From Candidatus Rokuibacteriota bacterium (GTDB lineage Bacteria; Methylomirabilota; Methylomirabilia; Rokubacteriales; JACPHL01), in the NCBI GenBank assembly GCA_016188625.1, contig JACPHL010000193.1, positions 1 through 7,123 of the forward strand: DNA of 7,123 bases, read 5' to 3'. Every line of letters begins with the position of its first letter. Position 1 is the stretch's first letter. The position numbers and the translations under genes are program-made. Positions 1 to 6,018 of this stretch are shown here, one piece after another. The notes beneath the pieces are model-generated. The model was not told the origin of the DNA. It made no database searches and worked only from the letters and a program-made list of their open reading frames with translations.

Positions 1-54
1 CTGGAGGTGGACCGGACCCACAACTTCGTCGCCGACGGCGTGGTGGTCCACAAC
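1..54 (+). other. C-terminal end of an intein (blocks F and G)
   Basis: The first 18 codons encode LEVDRTHNFVADGVVVHN, which matches the intein C-terminal signature: block F (D/E-V-x-x-x-H-N-F-x-A-x-G) followed by block G (V-V-H-N). The penultimate His is at 49-51 and the terminal Asn at 52-54. The next residue, Ser at 55-57, is the +1 nucleophile and also the Ser of helicase motif III (DDQ-SIY). By known intein chemistry, Asn cyclisation would release the intein and join the upstream helicase half to this Ser. The N-terminal intein blocks and any homing endonuclease lie outside the window. From this end alone it cannot be told whether the intein is full-length, mini or split. Confidence 0.93.
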
Positions 55-2139
55 TCGATCTACAAGTTCAGGGGCGCGGCGAGCTCGAACGTCCTGGGGT
101 TCCTCGACAACTACCCCCAGGCCCGGCAGCTCGTCCTCACCGAGAACCACCGCTCCCCCCAGGCCGTGCTCGACTCGGCCTACCGGCTCATCACCCACAA
201 CAACCCCGACCGCCTCGAGGTCCGCTACGGGATCACCAAACGCCTCCAGGCCCGGAGCGGTCCGGGCCCCGAGCCGTTCCACCTCCACTTCGAGACGGGG
301 ACCCAGGAGGCGGACGAGGTCGCCCGGCTGACCGAGGAGAAGGTCGCGGCCGGGGCGTGGCGCCCGAGCGATGTCGCCATCCTCGTCCGCTCCAACAACG
401 ACGCCGACGCGTTCCTGCGCGCCCTCAACCTGCGGGGCATCCCCTGGACCTTCAGCGGCAACCAGGGGCTCTACGGCCGCCCCGAGATCCGCCTCCTGAT
501 CGCCTTCCTCCGCGCGGTCGCGCACCCCGACGACTCGGTGAGCGTCCACTACCTCGCCTCCTCCGACCTCTACCGGGTGCCGGCCGTGGACCTCACCCGC
601 TGCGCCACCTACGCGGACCGGCGGCACCGCTGGCTCTTCGACGTCCTCCGCCAGGCGGGCGAGATCCCGGAGCTGGGGCCCGAGCTCTCCCCGGAGGGGC
701 AGGGGGCGATCCGCCGGCTGGTGGAGGACCTGACCCGCTTCATGGAGTTGGCGCGCGAGCTGCCCACGGGCGAGCTCCTCTACCAGTTCCTCGCCGACTC
801 CGGCTGGCTGGCGCGGATGTCCAAGGCGGAAACCGCCCGCGACGAGGCCGAGGTCCAGAACGTCTCGCGCTTCTTCCGCCGGATCCAGGACGCCTCCAGG
901 GTCCTCCGCGACGACCGCGTGCGGGGGTTCGTGAACTACCTCGACGCGCTCATGGAGGCGGGCGAGGACCCGGCCGTCGCCGAGGCGGACGTCGAGACCC
1001 CGGCCGTCCGCGTCCTCACCGTCCACAAGGCCAAGGGGCTCGAGTTCCCGGTGGTCTTCCTGGTCGGGCTGGTCCAGGGGCGCTTCCCCTGGCCGAACCG
1101 GGGCGAGGCGATCGAGCTGCCCGATGCCCTGATCAAGGACACGTTGCCGTCCGGCGACTTCCAGCTCCAGGAGGAGCGGCGGCTCTTCTACGTCGCGATG
1201 ACGCGCGAGCTCTACCTGACCTCCGCCCGCGACTACGGCGGGAGCCGCGAGCGCAAGGTGAGCCAGTTCGTCCTGGAGGCCCTCGACCTCCCCAAGGACG
1301 CCGCCCGGCCGTTCAAGGCCCGGGCCATCGAGGAGCTTCACCGCCATGCCCCTCCCACCGAGGCCGACGGCGCGGGGCTCCAGCCGATCCCGCCGGAGGT
1401 GGAGCTGACGGTCAGCCACCGGCAGGTGGACGACTACGAGACCTGCCCGCTCAAGTACCGGTACATCCACGTCTCGCGCATCCCGATCCGGCGCCACCAC
1501 GCGGTCGCCTACGGGCACACCATCCACCGGGTCGTGGAGTACTACCTCCTGCGCCGGGCGGCCGGGAACTACACCTCCCTGGAGGACCTCCTGGCGGTCT
1601 ACGAGCGGGAGTGGGCCAACGAGGGGTTCCTGACCTGGGAGCACGAGGAGGCGCGCAAGGCCGCCGGACGGGCCGCCCTCACCCGCTTCTGGCACGAGGA
1701 GGAGACAGCCGGCGTCAAGCCGACCCACGTGGAGAAGGAGTTCGGCTTTACCCTCGGCCCGGACCGGGTGCGGGGGCGGTTCGACCGGGTGGACGAGGAG
1801 CCCGAGGGCGCGGTGATCATCGACTATAAGACTTCGGAGGTGACGCGGCAGAAGGACGCCGACCGCCGCGCGGCCGAGAGCCTCCAGCTCAAGATCTACG
1901 CCCTGGCCTGGCGGGAGATGACCGGCCGGCCCCCGCAGCGGGTGGAGCTCCGATTCCTGGACGCCGCGGTGGTCGGCCGCCACGTCCCGACCGACGGGGA
2001 CCTGGAGGAGGCCGTGGAGGGGATCCGGGCCGCGGCCGCGGGGATCCGCGCCCGCCGCTTCGAGCCCACCCCCTCGTACATGGCGTGCCGCTTCTGCGCC
2101 TACAACCAGATCTGCCCCTACACCGCCACCCGCGAGTAG
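1..2139 (+). CDS. UvrD/PcrA-like SF1 helicase with C-terminal RecB-family Fe-S nuclease domain, intein-containing, 5'-partial
   Basis: This is the 3' part of a DNA helicase-nuclease. It is expected to unwind and trim DNA ends in recombination or repair, using ATP, in the cytoplasm. After 18 intein residues the helicase resumes inside motif III (SIYKFRGA, 55-78). Motif IV follows (LTENHRS, 136-156), then a IVa-like segment (GLYGRPEIR, about 466-492), motif V (VLTVHKAKGLEF, 1012-1047) and motif VI (EERRLFYVAMTR, 1171-1206). A PD-(D/E)XK nuclease domain occupies about 1405-2130. Motifs I, Ia and II lie upstream of the window. The GTG at position 7 is inside intein coding sequence and is not a start, so the frame is open through base 1. 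Motif VI runs directly from TR into ELYLTSA, about three residues shorter than usual. The single-chain helicase plus nuclease layout resembles AddA/AdnA/AdnB-type end-processing enzymes. The exact subfamily is not certain. The gene ends at TAG 2137-2139. Confidence 0.93.
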   Translation: MEVDRTHNFVADGVVVHNSIYKFRGAASSNVLGFLDNYPQARQLVLTENHRSPQAVLDSAYRLITHNNPDRLEVRYGITKRLQARSGPGPEPFHLHFETGTQEADEVARLTEEKVAAGAWRPSDVAILVRSNNDADAFLRALNLRGIPWTFSGNQGLYGRPEIRLLIAFLRAVAHPDDSVSVHYLASSDLYRVPAVDLTRCATYADRRHRWLFDVLRQAGEIPELGPELSPEGQGAIRRLVEDLTRFMELARELPTGELLYQFLADSGWLARMSKAETARDEAEVQNVSRFFRRIQDASRVLRDDRVRGFVNYLDALMEAGEDPAVAEADVETPAVRVLTVHKAKGLEFPVVFLVGLVQGRFPWPNRGEAIELPDALIKDTLPSGDFQLQEERRLFYVAMTRELYLTSARDYGGSRERKVSQFVLEALDLPKDAARPFKARAIEELHRHAPPTEADGAGLQPIPPEVELTVSHRQVDDYETCPLKYRYIHVSRIPIRRHHAVAYGHTIHRVVEYYLLRRAAGNYTSLEDLLAVYEREWANEGFLTWEHEEARKAAGRAALTRFWHEEETAGVKPTHVEKEFGFTLGPDRVRGRFDRVDEEPEGAVIIDYKTSEVTRQKDADRRAAESLQLKIYALAWREMTGRPPQRVELRFLDAAVVGRHVPTDGDLEEAVEGIRAAAAGIRARRFEPTPSYMACRFCAYNQICPYTATRE
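1405..2130 (+). other. PD-(D/E)XK (RecB/Cas4-like) nuclease domain with probable 4Fe-4S cluster
   Basis: This is the C-terminal nuclease domain of the helicase gene. It starts at TVSHRQVDDYETC, the usual entry of the RecB/AddB/Cas4 domain, with the first Cys at 1444-1446. Catalytic candidates are His 1525-1527 (YGHTIH), Asp 1783-1785 (GRFDR), Asp 1822-1824 and Lys 1828-1830 (IIDYK), then Gln 1885-1887 and Tyr 1897-1899 (QLKIY). The two Asp residues are 13 positions apart, as in the RecB nuclease (D1067 and D1080 by my recollection). Three more Cys at 2086, 2095 and 2113 form C-x2-C-x5-C. With the distant first Cys this is the arrangement of the iron-sulfur staple of AddB and Cas4 nucleases. 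All catalytic positions appear intact, so an active Mg-dependent DNase is likely. Confidence 0.9.
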
Positions 2140-2220
2140 GGGGGAGTCACGCCCGCGAGATGGCTTCATCGCACGAGCGACCGGCGTCGGGGGCGGGGCG
2201 CCGGGGAGTGAGCAGGAATG

Positions 2221-2232
2221 GGTCGATCGACC
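2221..2232. repeat. Perfect 12-bp palindrome GGTCGATCGACC upstream of the ACT gene
   Basis: GGTCGATCGACC reads identically on both strands. It ends 3 bases before the Shine-Dalgarno of the ACT-domain gene. A dimeric repressor bound here would block ribosome access or transcription, so an operator is possible, but a 12-mer can arise by chance and no second copy is seen in the window. The GATC core is also a possible methylation site. Confidence 0.3.
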
Positions 2233-2235
2233 GGA

Positions 2236-2242
2236 AAGGAGG
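2236..2242 (+). promoter_or_regulatory. Ribosome binding site AAGGAGG of the ACT-domain gene
   Basis: AAGGAGG is a near-perfect Shine-Dalgarno sequence, 9 bases before ATG 2252. It lies only 3 bases before the alternative GTG at 2246, which makes ATG 2252 the preferred start. Confidence 0.75.
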
Positions 2243-2251
2243 GTAGTGGAG

Positions 2252-2665
2252 ATGGCTGAGATCGCACAACGGCTCCCGTACTTCTACATCGAGGCGCCCG
2301 ACAAGCCCGGTGAGGGCGCCCGCGTCCTCGCGGTCCTGAAGCAGGCCGGGGTGAACCTCGTCGCCTTCTCGGGCTTCCCCAAGGGGCGGAAGTCCCAGCT
2401 CGACTTCGTCCCGTCCGACCCGGCCGCCTTCCGGCAGGCCGCGAAGCAGGCGAAGTGGAAGGTGGTCGGGCCGAAGACCTGCTTCGTGATCCAGGGCGAG
2501 GACCGGGTCGGCGCGCTAGCCGACATCCTGGCGAAGCTCGCCGGGGCCAAGATCAACGTGACCGCCACCGACGCCATCTGCACGGGCGACGGCCGGTTCG
2601 GCGTCCTCCTCTGGGTGAAGCCGCGGGACGTCAACCGCGCCGCGAAGGCGTTGGGGGCCTCGTAG
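2252..2665 (+). CDS. Stand-alone tandem ACT-domain protein, probable small-ligand sensor
   Basis: This is a 137-residue soluble protein made of two ACT-like halves and nothing else. The first, residues about 9-55, has the ACT turn DKPGEGARVLAVLKQAG followed by VNLVAFSGFP. The second, about 75-135, reads FVIQGEDRVGALADILAKLA, then AKINVTATDAI and a closing strand GRFGVLLWVK. The pattern of strand, D-x-P/V-G loop, helix and I/V-N-V is that of ACT domains, which bind amino acids or similar small ligands at subunit interfaces. No catalytic or DNA-binding domain is attached, so it is either a free-standing regulator or a partner of an enzyme encoded elsewhere. The start was chosen from the Shine-Dalgarno spacing; GTG 2246 would add two residues. 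The ligand cannot be read from the sequence. It stands slightly apart from both neighbours and may be its own transcription unit. Confidence 0.85.
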   Translation: MAEIAQRLPYFYIEAPDKPGEGARVLAVLKQAGVNLVAFSGFPKGRKSQLDFVPSDPAAFRQAAKQAKWKVVGPKTCFVIQGEDRVGALADILAKLAGAKINVTATDAICTGDGRFGVLLWVKPRDVNRAAKALGAS

Positions 2666-2679
2666 TCGGGTGACGCGGC

Positions 2680-2704
2680 GGGCCCGTCGCCCACCGGCGG
2701 GCCC
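2680..2704 (+). terminator. Strong GC hairpin after the ACT gene, possible terminator or attenuator
   Basis: GGGCCCGTCG (2680-2689) pairs with CGGCGGGCCC (2695-2704) through 10 base pairs including one T-G wobble, around the 5-base loop CCCAC. It starts 14 bases after the ACT stop codon. No T-tract follows, so it is not a canonical intrinsic terminator. It could still stop or pause polymerase, protect an mRNA 3' end, or attenuate read-through into the adenosyltransferase gene. Confidence 0.4.
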
Positions 2705-2740
2705 CCCGCAACCCCTCAGGACGATCCCGGGGGCGCGGGC

Positions 2741-2755
2741 CCTCCGCCCTGGAGG
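2741..2755 (+). promoter_or_regulatory. CCTCC/GGAGG leader hairpin upstream of the adenosyltransferase gene
   Basis: CCTCC (2741-2745) and GGAGG (2751-2755) form a perfect 5-bp stem with a 5-base loop, extendable by two G-C pairs beyond one mismatch. The left arm could instead pair with the GGAG of the real ribosome binding site at 2779-2782, so two competing structures are possible. This is inference from base pairing alone. No cobalamin riboswitch core was recognised in this leader. Confidence 0.2.
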
Positions 2756-2776
2756 TCCGTCGCCCGCCCGGCCCCC

Positions 2777-2782
2777 AAGGAG
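2777..2782 (+). promoter_or_regulatory. Ribosome binding site AAGGAG of the adenosyltransferase gene
   Basis: AAGGAG lies 7 bases before ATG 2790. The open frame extends 40 codons further upstream, but that stretch is Arg/Pro-rich, has no homology-like features and runs through the hairpin, so the ribosome binding site decides for the internal ATG. Confidence 0.75.
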
Positions 2783-2789
2783 TCAGGCC

Positions 2790-3404
2790 ATGCCGATCCG
2801 GATCACCCGCGTCTACACCCGCACCGGGGACAAAGGGTTGACCGCCCTGGTGGGCGGCAAGCGCGTGCCGAAGGACTCCCCGCGCATCGCCGCCTACGGC
2901 ACCATCGACGAGCTGAACTCCGTCGTGGGCCTGGCCCGCGTCTTCAACGAGGAGCGCCTCGCGGAGGGGGAGCGGCACCGCTGGCTGGACGACGTACTCC
3001 GCCGGATCCAGGACCAGCTCTTCGACCTGGGGAGCGAGCTGGCCACGCCCCCGGAGGCCGTCTACGAGGGGATGTACCGGGTGGGGGCGGCCGAGGTCAA
3101 GGGGCTCGAGCAGCTCATCGACCACTGCCAGAAGGACCTCGAGCCACTCAAGTCCTTCGTCCTGCCCGGCGGCGGGCGGATCGGGGCCTTCCTCCACCAG
3201 TGCCGCACCGTCTGCCGGCGCGCCGAGCGCGAGATCCTGGCCCTCTCGCGCGTGGAGCCGATCGGGGAGTGGCCGCTCAAGTACGTGAACCGGCTGAGCG
3301 ACCTCTTCTTCGTCCTGGCCCGGTGGGTGGGCAAGCACCTGGGCGAGAAAGAGTACCTCTGGGAGCGGGGGCTCCAGGCCCACGCCCGTGGCAAGAAGGG
3401 GTGA
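2790..3404 (+). CDS. ATP:cob(I)alamin adenosyltransferase, PduO type
   Basis: This enzyme transfers the 5'-deoxyadenosyl group of ATP to cob(I)alamin, making coenzyme B12 for adenosylcobalamin-dependent mutases, diol dehydratases or ribonucleotide reductase, in the cytoplasm. The 204 residues match the usual size of the single-domain family. The N-terminal ATP-binding motif TRTGDKGLT is at residues 10-18, followed by the YGTIDELNS segment (36-44). The C-terminal half has LPGGG (125-129), the arginine-rich ATP/cobalamin helix RTVCRRAER (139-147) and YVNRLSDLFFVLAR (from 165). All key motifs appear intact, including Arg143-Arg144 and Asp171. The start ATG follows an AAGGAG site; a longer open frame upstream is judged noncoding. 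The family is known as PduO, CobA2 or MMAB. The gene is followed within 30 bases by the aminopeptidase, suggesting cotranscription. No B12-dependent enzyme is visible in the window to show which pathway it serves. Confidence 0.95.
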   Translation: MPIRITRVYTRTGDKGLTALVGGKRVPKDSPRIAAYGTIDELNSVVGLARVFNEERLAEGERHRWLDDVLRRIQDQLFDLGSELATPPEAVYEGMYRVGAAEVKGLEQLIDHCQKDLEPLKSFVLPGGGRIGAFLHQCRTVCRRAEREILALSRVEPIGEWPLKYVNRLSDLFFVLARWVGKHLGEKEYLWERGLQAHARGKKG

Positions 3405-3432
3405 GCGGATGGCAGAAAGGGGGGAGCACGCG

Positions 3433-6018
3433 ATGACCGAGCCCGAGGACCCCTACCGGCTGCCGCGGACCGTCGCCCCCAGCCGGTATCGGATCCGGCT
3501 CGAGCCCGACCTCGGGACCTTCACCTTCACCGGCGAGGAGACGGTGGAGGTGACCGTCGAAGAGCCGGTCCGCGAGGTCCTGCTGAACGCCGCTGACCTC
3601 GAGATCCAGGAGGTGAGTGCCCGGGACGGGCGGGGGAGGAGCCTCCGCGGCGAGGCGAGGCTTGAGCCCGCGACGGAGCGCGCGCGCCTTCTCTTCCCCG
3701 AGCCGCTCGCCCCCGGCCCCTGTCAGCTCACGCTCCGCTTCAGCGGGGCGCTCAACACCCGGCTCCACGGCCTCTACCGGAGCGCCTACCGGGACGCCGC
3801 CGGCGCCGAGCGGTTCCTGGCCGTCACCCAGTTCGAGGCCACCGACGCCCGCCGCGCCTTCCCGTGCTGGGACGAGCCGGCGTTCAAGGCGTCCTTCGAG
3901 CTGACCCTGGTGGTGGACGAGGCCCTGACCGCGCTCTCCAACACCGCGGTCGTCAGCGAGCGCCCGGTCGCCGGGACCGGCAGGAAGGAGGTCACCTTCG
4001 CCCCCACGATCCGGATGTCCACCTACCTCGTCGCCCTGGTGGTCGGGGAGCTCGAGGCGACCGACCCGGTGCCGGTCGAGGGGACCCCGGTCCGGATCTG
4101 GTGCGTCCCGGGGAAGCGGCACCTGGCCGGCTTCGCCCGGGAGGCCGCGGCCTTCTCGCTCCGCTTCTTCCGGGAGTACTACGGGCTCCCCTATCCGGGC
4201 GACAAGCTCGACCTGGTCGCCATCCCCGACTTCGCGGCCGGCGCCATGGAGAACCTGGGGCTCATCACCTTCCGCGAGACCGCGCTCCTGGTGGACGCCG
4301 CCGCCGCGAGCCACGCCGAGCTCGAGCGGATCGCCGACGTGGTGGCCCACGAGATCGCCCACATGTGGTTCGGCGACCTGGTCACCATGGCGTGGTGGAA
4401 CGGGATCTGGCTCAACGAGGCCTTCGCCACCTTCATGGAGATGCTGGCCGTGGATACCTGGAAGCCGGCCTGGCAGCGCTGGGCCACCTTCAGCGTGTCG
4501 CGAGCCCACGCCATGACCGTGGACGGGCTCCGGTCGAGCCGGCCGATCGAGTTCCCGGTGGCCGCCCCCCGGGACGCCGACGCCATGTTCGACGTCCTCA
4601 CCTACGAGAAGGGGGCCGCCGTCCTCCGGATGCTCGAGCAGTACCTGGGGCCCGAGGTCTTCCGCGACGGGATCCGGCGCTACCTCGTCGAGCACCGGTA
4701 CGCCAACGCCGAGACGACCGACCTCTGGAAGGCGCTCGGCGAGGCGACGCCCGACCCGGTCCCCGCCATCATGGACGGGTGGATCTTCCGGCCCGGCTAT
4801 CCCATGGTGACCGCGAGCCTCGACGCGGCCGGCGCCGGCCTCCTCCTCGCCCAGCGCCGCTTCACCTACCTCGAGGATGGAACAGGCGAGCGGGAGCTGT
4901 GGCAGGTCCCCGTCACCCTCAGGGTCTCGGCGGGCGGCCAGGCGCGGCGGGTGCGGCTCCTCCTCGGCTCGGCCGAGGAGCGGGTCGCCCTCGAGGCGGC
5001 GCCCGACTGGGTGGTGGTCAACGAGGGCGGGCCCGGCTTCTACCGGGTCCGCTATGCCCCGGAGCTGCTGGCCCGGCTCACCGGCCGGCTCTACGAGGCG
5101 CTCGCCCCCGTCGAGCGCTTCAACCTGGTCAACGATGCCTGGGCGGCGCCGGTGGCCGGGCTCATCCCCGTCACGGAGTACCTGGAGCTGACCGCGCACT
5201 TCCGCGAGGAGACCGACCGGAACGTCTGGGCGGCGCTGGCGGGGTCGTACGCCTCCCTCCACCGGGTCATCGCCCCCGCCGAGCGGCCAGGCCTGGAGGC
5301 GCTGGTCCGGGACCGGGTCGGCCCCGCGGCGGCCCGGCTCGGCTGGGAGCCCCGGGCGGGGGAGGACGAGCTGACGCGGCAGCTCCGGGGCGACCTCCTG
5401 CGCGCGCTCGGGACCCTCGGGGACGATCAGGCGATCCAGGCCGAGGCGCGCGAGCGCTGGGCCCGGTACCGCGCCGACCGCTCGGCGGTGGACCCCAACG
5501 TCGCCCCCGCCCTGGTCGCCGTCCTCGCCCACGCCGGCGGCGAGGCGGAGTACGCCGAGTTCCTCGGGCGGTTCAAGGCCGCGCCGACCCCCCAGGAGGA
5601 GCAGCGCTACCTCTACGCCCTGGCCGGGTTCCGCCAGCCGGCGCTCCTCCAGCGGACGCTGGAGCGGACGGTCAGCGAGGAGGTCCGCGTCCAGGACGCC
5701 CCGTTCCTGATCCGGGCCCTGCTCACGAGCGTCTACGCCCGGGAGCTGGCGTGGGGGTTCGTCAAGGAGCGCTGGGAGACGCTGGCGCAGCGCTTCCCCC
5801 CGAAGAGCGGCCTCCGACGGATGTGCGAGGGGATCACGGGCCTCGCGACCGCGGAGCTCGAGGCCGACGTCCGGGCGTTCTTCGGCTCGCGCGGGATCAC
5901 CCTGGGGGGGAAGACGCTCGAGCAGTACCTCGAGCAGCTCCGCGTCGCGGTCGCCTTCGGCGAGCGCGAGGCCGCCGCACTCCGGGCCTACCTGGCCCGG
6001 GGAGCCGCCCATGCCTGA
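3433..6018 (+). CDS. M1-family zinc aminopeptidase (aminopeptidase N / tricorn-factor type)
   Basis: This 861-residue cytoplasmic metallopeptidase removes N-terminal amino acids from peptides, probably the last step of intracellular protein turnover. Residues 1 to about 190 form the beta-rich N-terminal domain, with TQFEATDARRAFPCWDEP near 132-149. The exopeptidase motif GAMEN is at 270-274. The zinc site HEIAH is at 306-310, with the third ligand Glu at 329 (HExxH-x18-E). The catalytic Tyr is at 391 (TYEKG). A beta-sandwich (about 445-540) and a helical ERAP1-like C-terminal domain (NEGGPGFYRVRY, ERFNLVNDAW) complete the fold. No signal peptide or membrane segment is seen. All catalytic residues are present. 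The start is uncertain: ATG 3433 has GGAG 6 bases upstream and sits next to the conserved DPYRLPRTVAPSRY start of the family. ATG 3409, with AGAAGG upstream and 4 bases after the previous stop, is a real alternative adding 8 residues. Its end overlaps the glycosylase gene. Confidence 0.96.
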   Translation: MTEPEDPYRLPRTVAPSRYRIRLEPDLGTFTFTGEETVEVTVEEPVREVLLNAADLEIQEVSARDGRGRSLRGEARLEPATERARLLFPEPLAPGPCQLTLRFSGALNTRLHGLYRSAYRDAAGAERFLAVTQFEATDARRAFPCWDEPAFKASFELTLVVDEALTALSNTAVVSERPVAGTGRKEVTFAPTIRMSTYLVALVVGELEATDPVPVEGTPVRIWCVPGKRHLAGFAREAAAFSLRFFREYYGLPYPGDKLDLVAIPDFAAGAMENLGLITFRETALLVDAAAASHAELERIADVVAHEIAHMWFGDLVTMAWWNGIWLNEAFATFMEMLAVDTWKPAWQRWATFSVSRAHAMTVDGLRSSRPIEFPVAAPRDADAMFDVLTYEKGAAVLRMLEQYLGPEVFRDGIRRYLVEHRYANAETTDLWKALGEATPDPVPAIMDGWIFRPGYPMVTASLDAAGAGLLLAQRRFTYLEDGTGERELWQVPVTLRVSAGGQARRVRLLLGSAEERVALEAAPDWVVVNEGGPGFYRVRYAPELLARLTGRLYEALAPVERFNLVNDAWAAPVAGLIPVTEYLELTAHFREETDRNVWAALAGSYASLHRVIAPAERPGLEALVRDRVGPAAARLGWEPRAGEDELTRQLRGDLLRALGTLGDDQAIQAEARERWARYRADRSAVDPNVAPALVAVLAHAGGEAEYAEFLGRFKAAPTPQEEQRYLYALAGFRQPALLQRTLERTVSEEVRVQDAPFLIRALLTSVYARELAWGFVKERWETLAQRFPPKSGLRRMCEGITGLATAELEADVRAFFGSRGITLGGKTLEQYLEQLRVAVAFGEREAAALRAYLARGAAHA

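Larger units (their letters stand above)
2140..2251 (+). promoter_or_regulatory. Spacer between helicase and ACT gene with hairpin, palindrome and RBS
   Basis: The 112-base gap contains an 8-bp GC-rich stem (2181-2188 with 2197-2204, one G-T wobble, 8-base loop), lying 42 bases after the helicase stop. No T-run follows, so it would be at best a non-canonical terminator. A perfect 12-bp palindrome is at 2221-2232. The ribosome binding site AAGGAGG is at 2236-2242. I see no clear -35/-10 promoter pair, which is often undetectable by eye in GC-rich genomes. Confidence 0.4.

Noticed and set aside
7-2139. GTG at position 7 as the start of the helicase gene
   Set aside because: The codon lies within the intein C-terminal block, the frame is open to base 1, and the helicase N-terminal motifs are missing, so the gene is partial and begins upstream.
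2670-2789. 40-codon N-terminal extension of the adenosyltransferase
   Set aside because: It is Arg/Pro-rich and unlike the family N-terminus, it crosses a strong hairpin, and ATG 2790 has a well-placed AAGGAG.
2666-2789. Cobalamin riboswitch upstream of the adenosyltransferase gene
   Set aside because: The 124-base leader is short for this class and I do not see the conserved B12-box or core elements; only GC hairpins are visible.
3277-6012. Very long open frame (over 900 codons) on the minus strand opposite the aminopeptidase
   Set aside because: Its product is low-complexity, dominated by Gly, Pro, Glu, Arg and Asp, with no recognisable motif. Such frames arise opposite GC-rich genes, and the + strand frame has a complete M1 active site.
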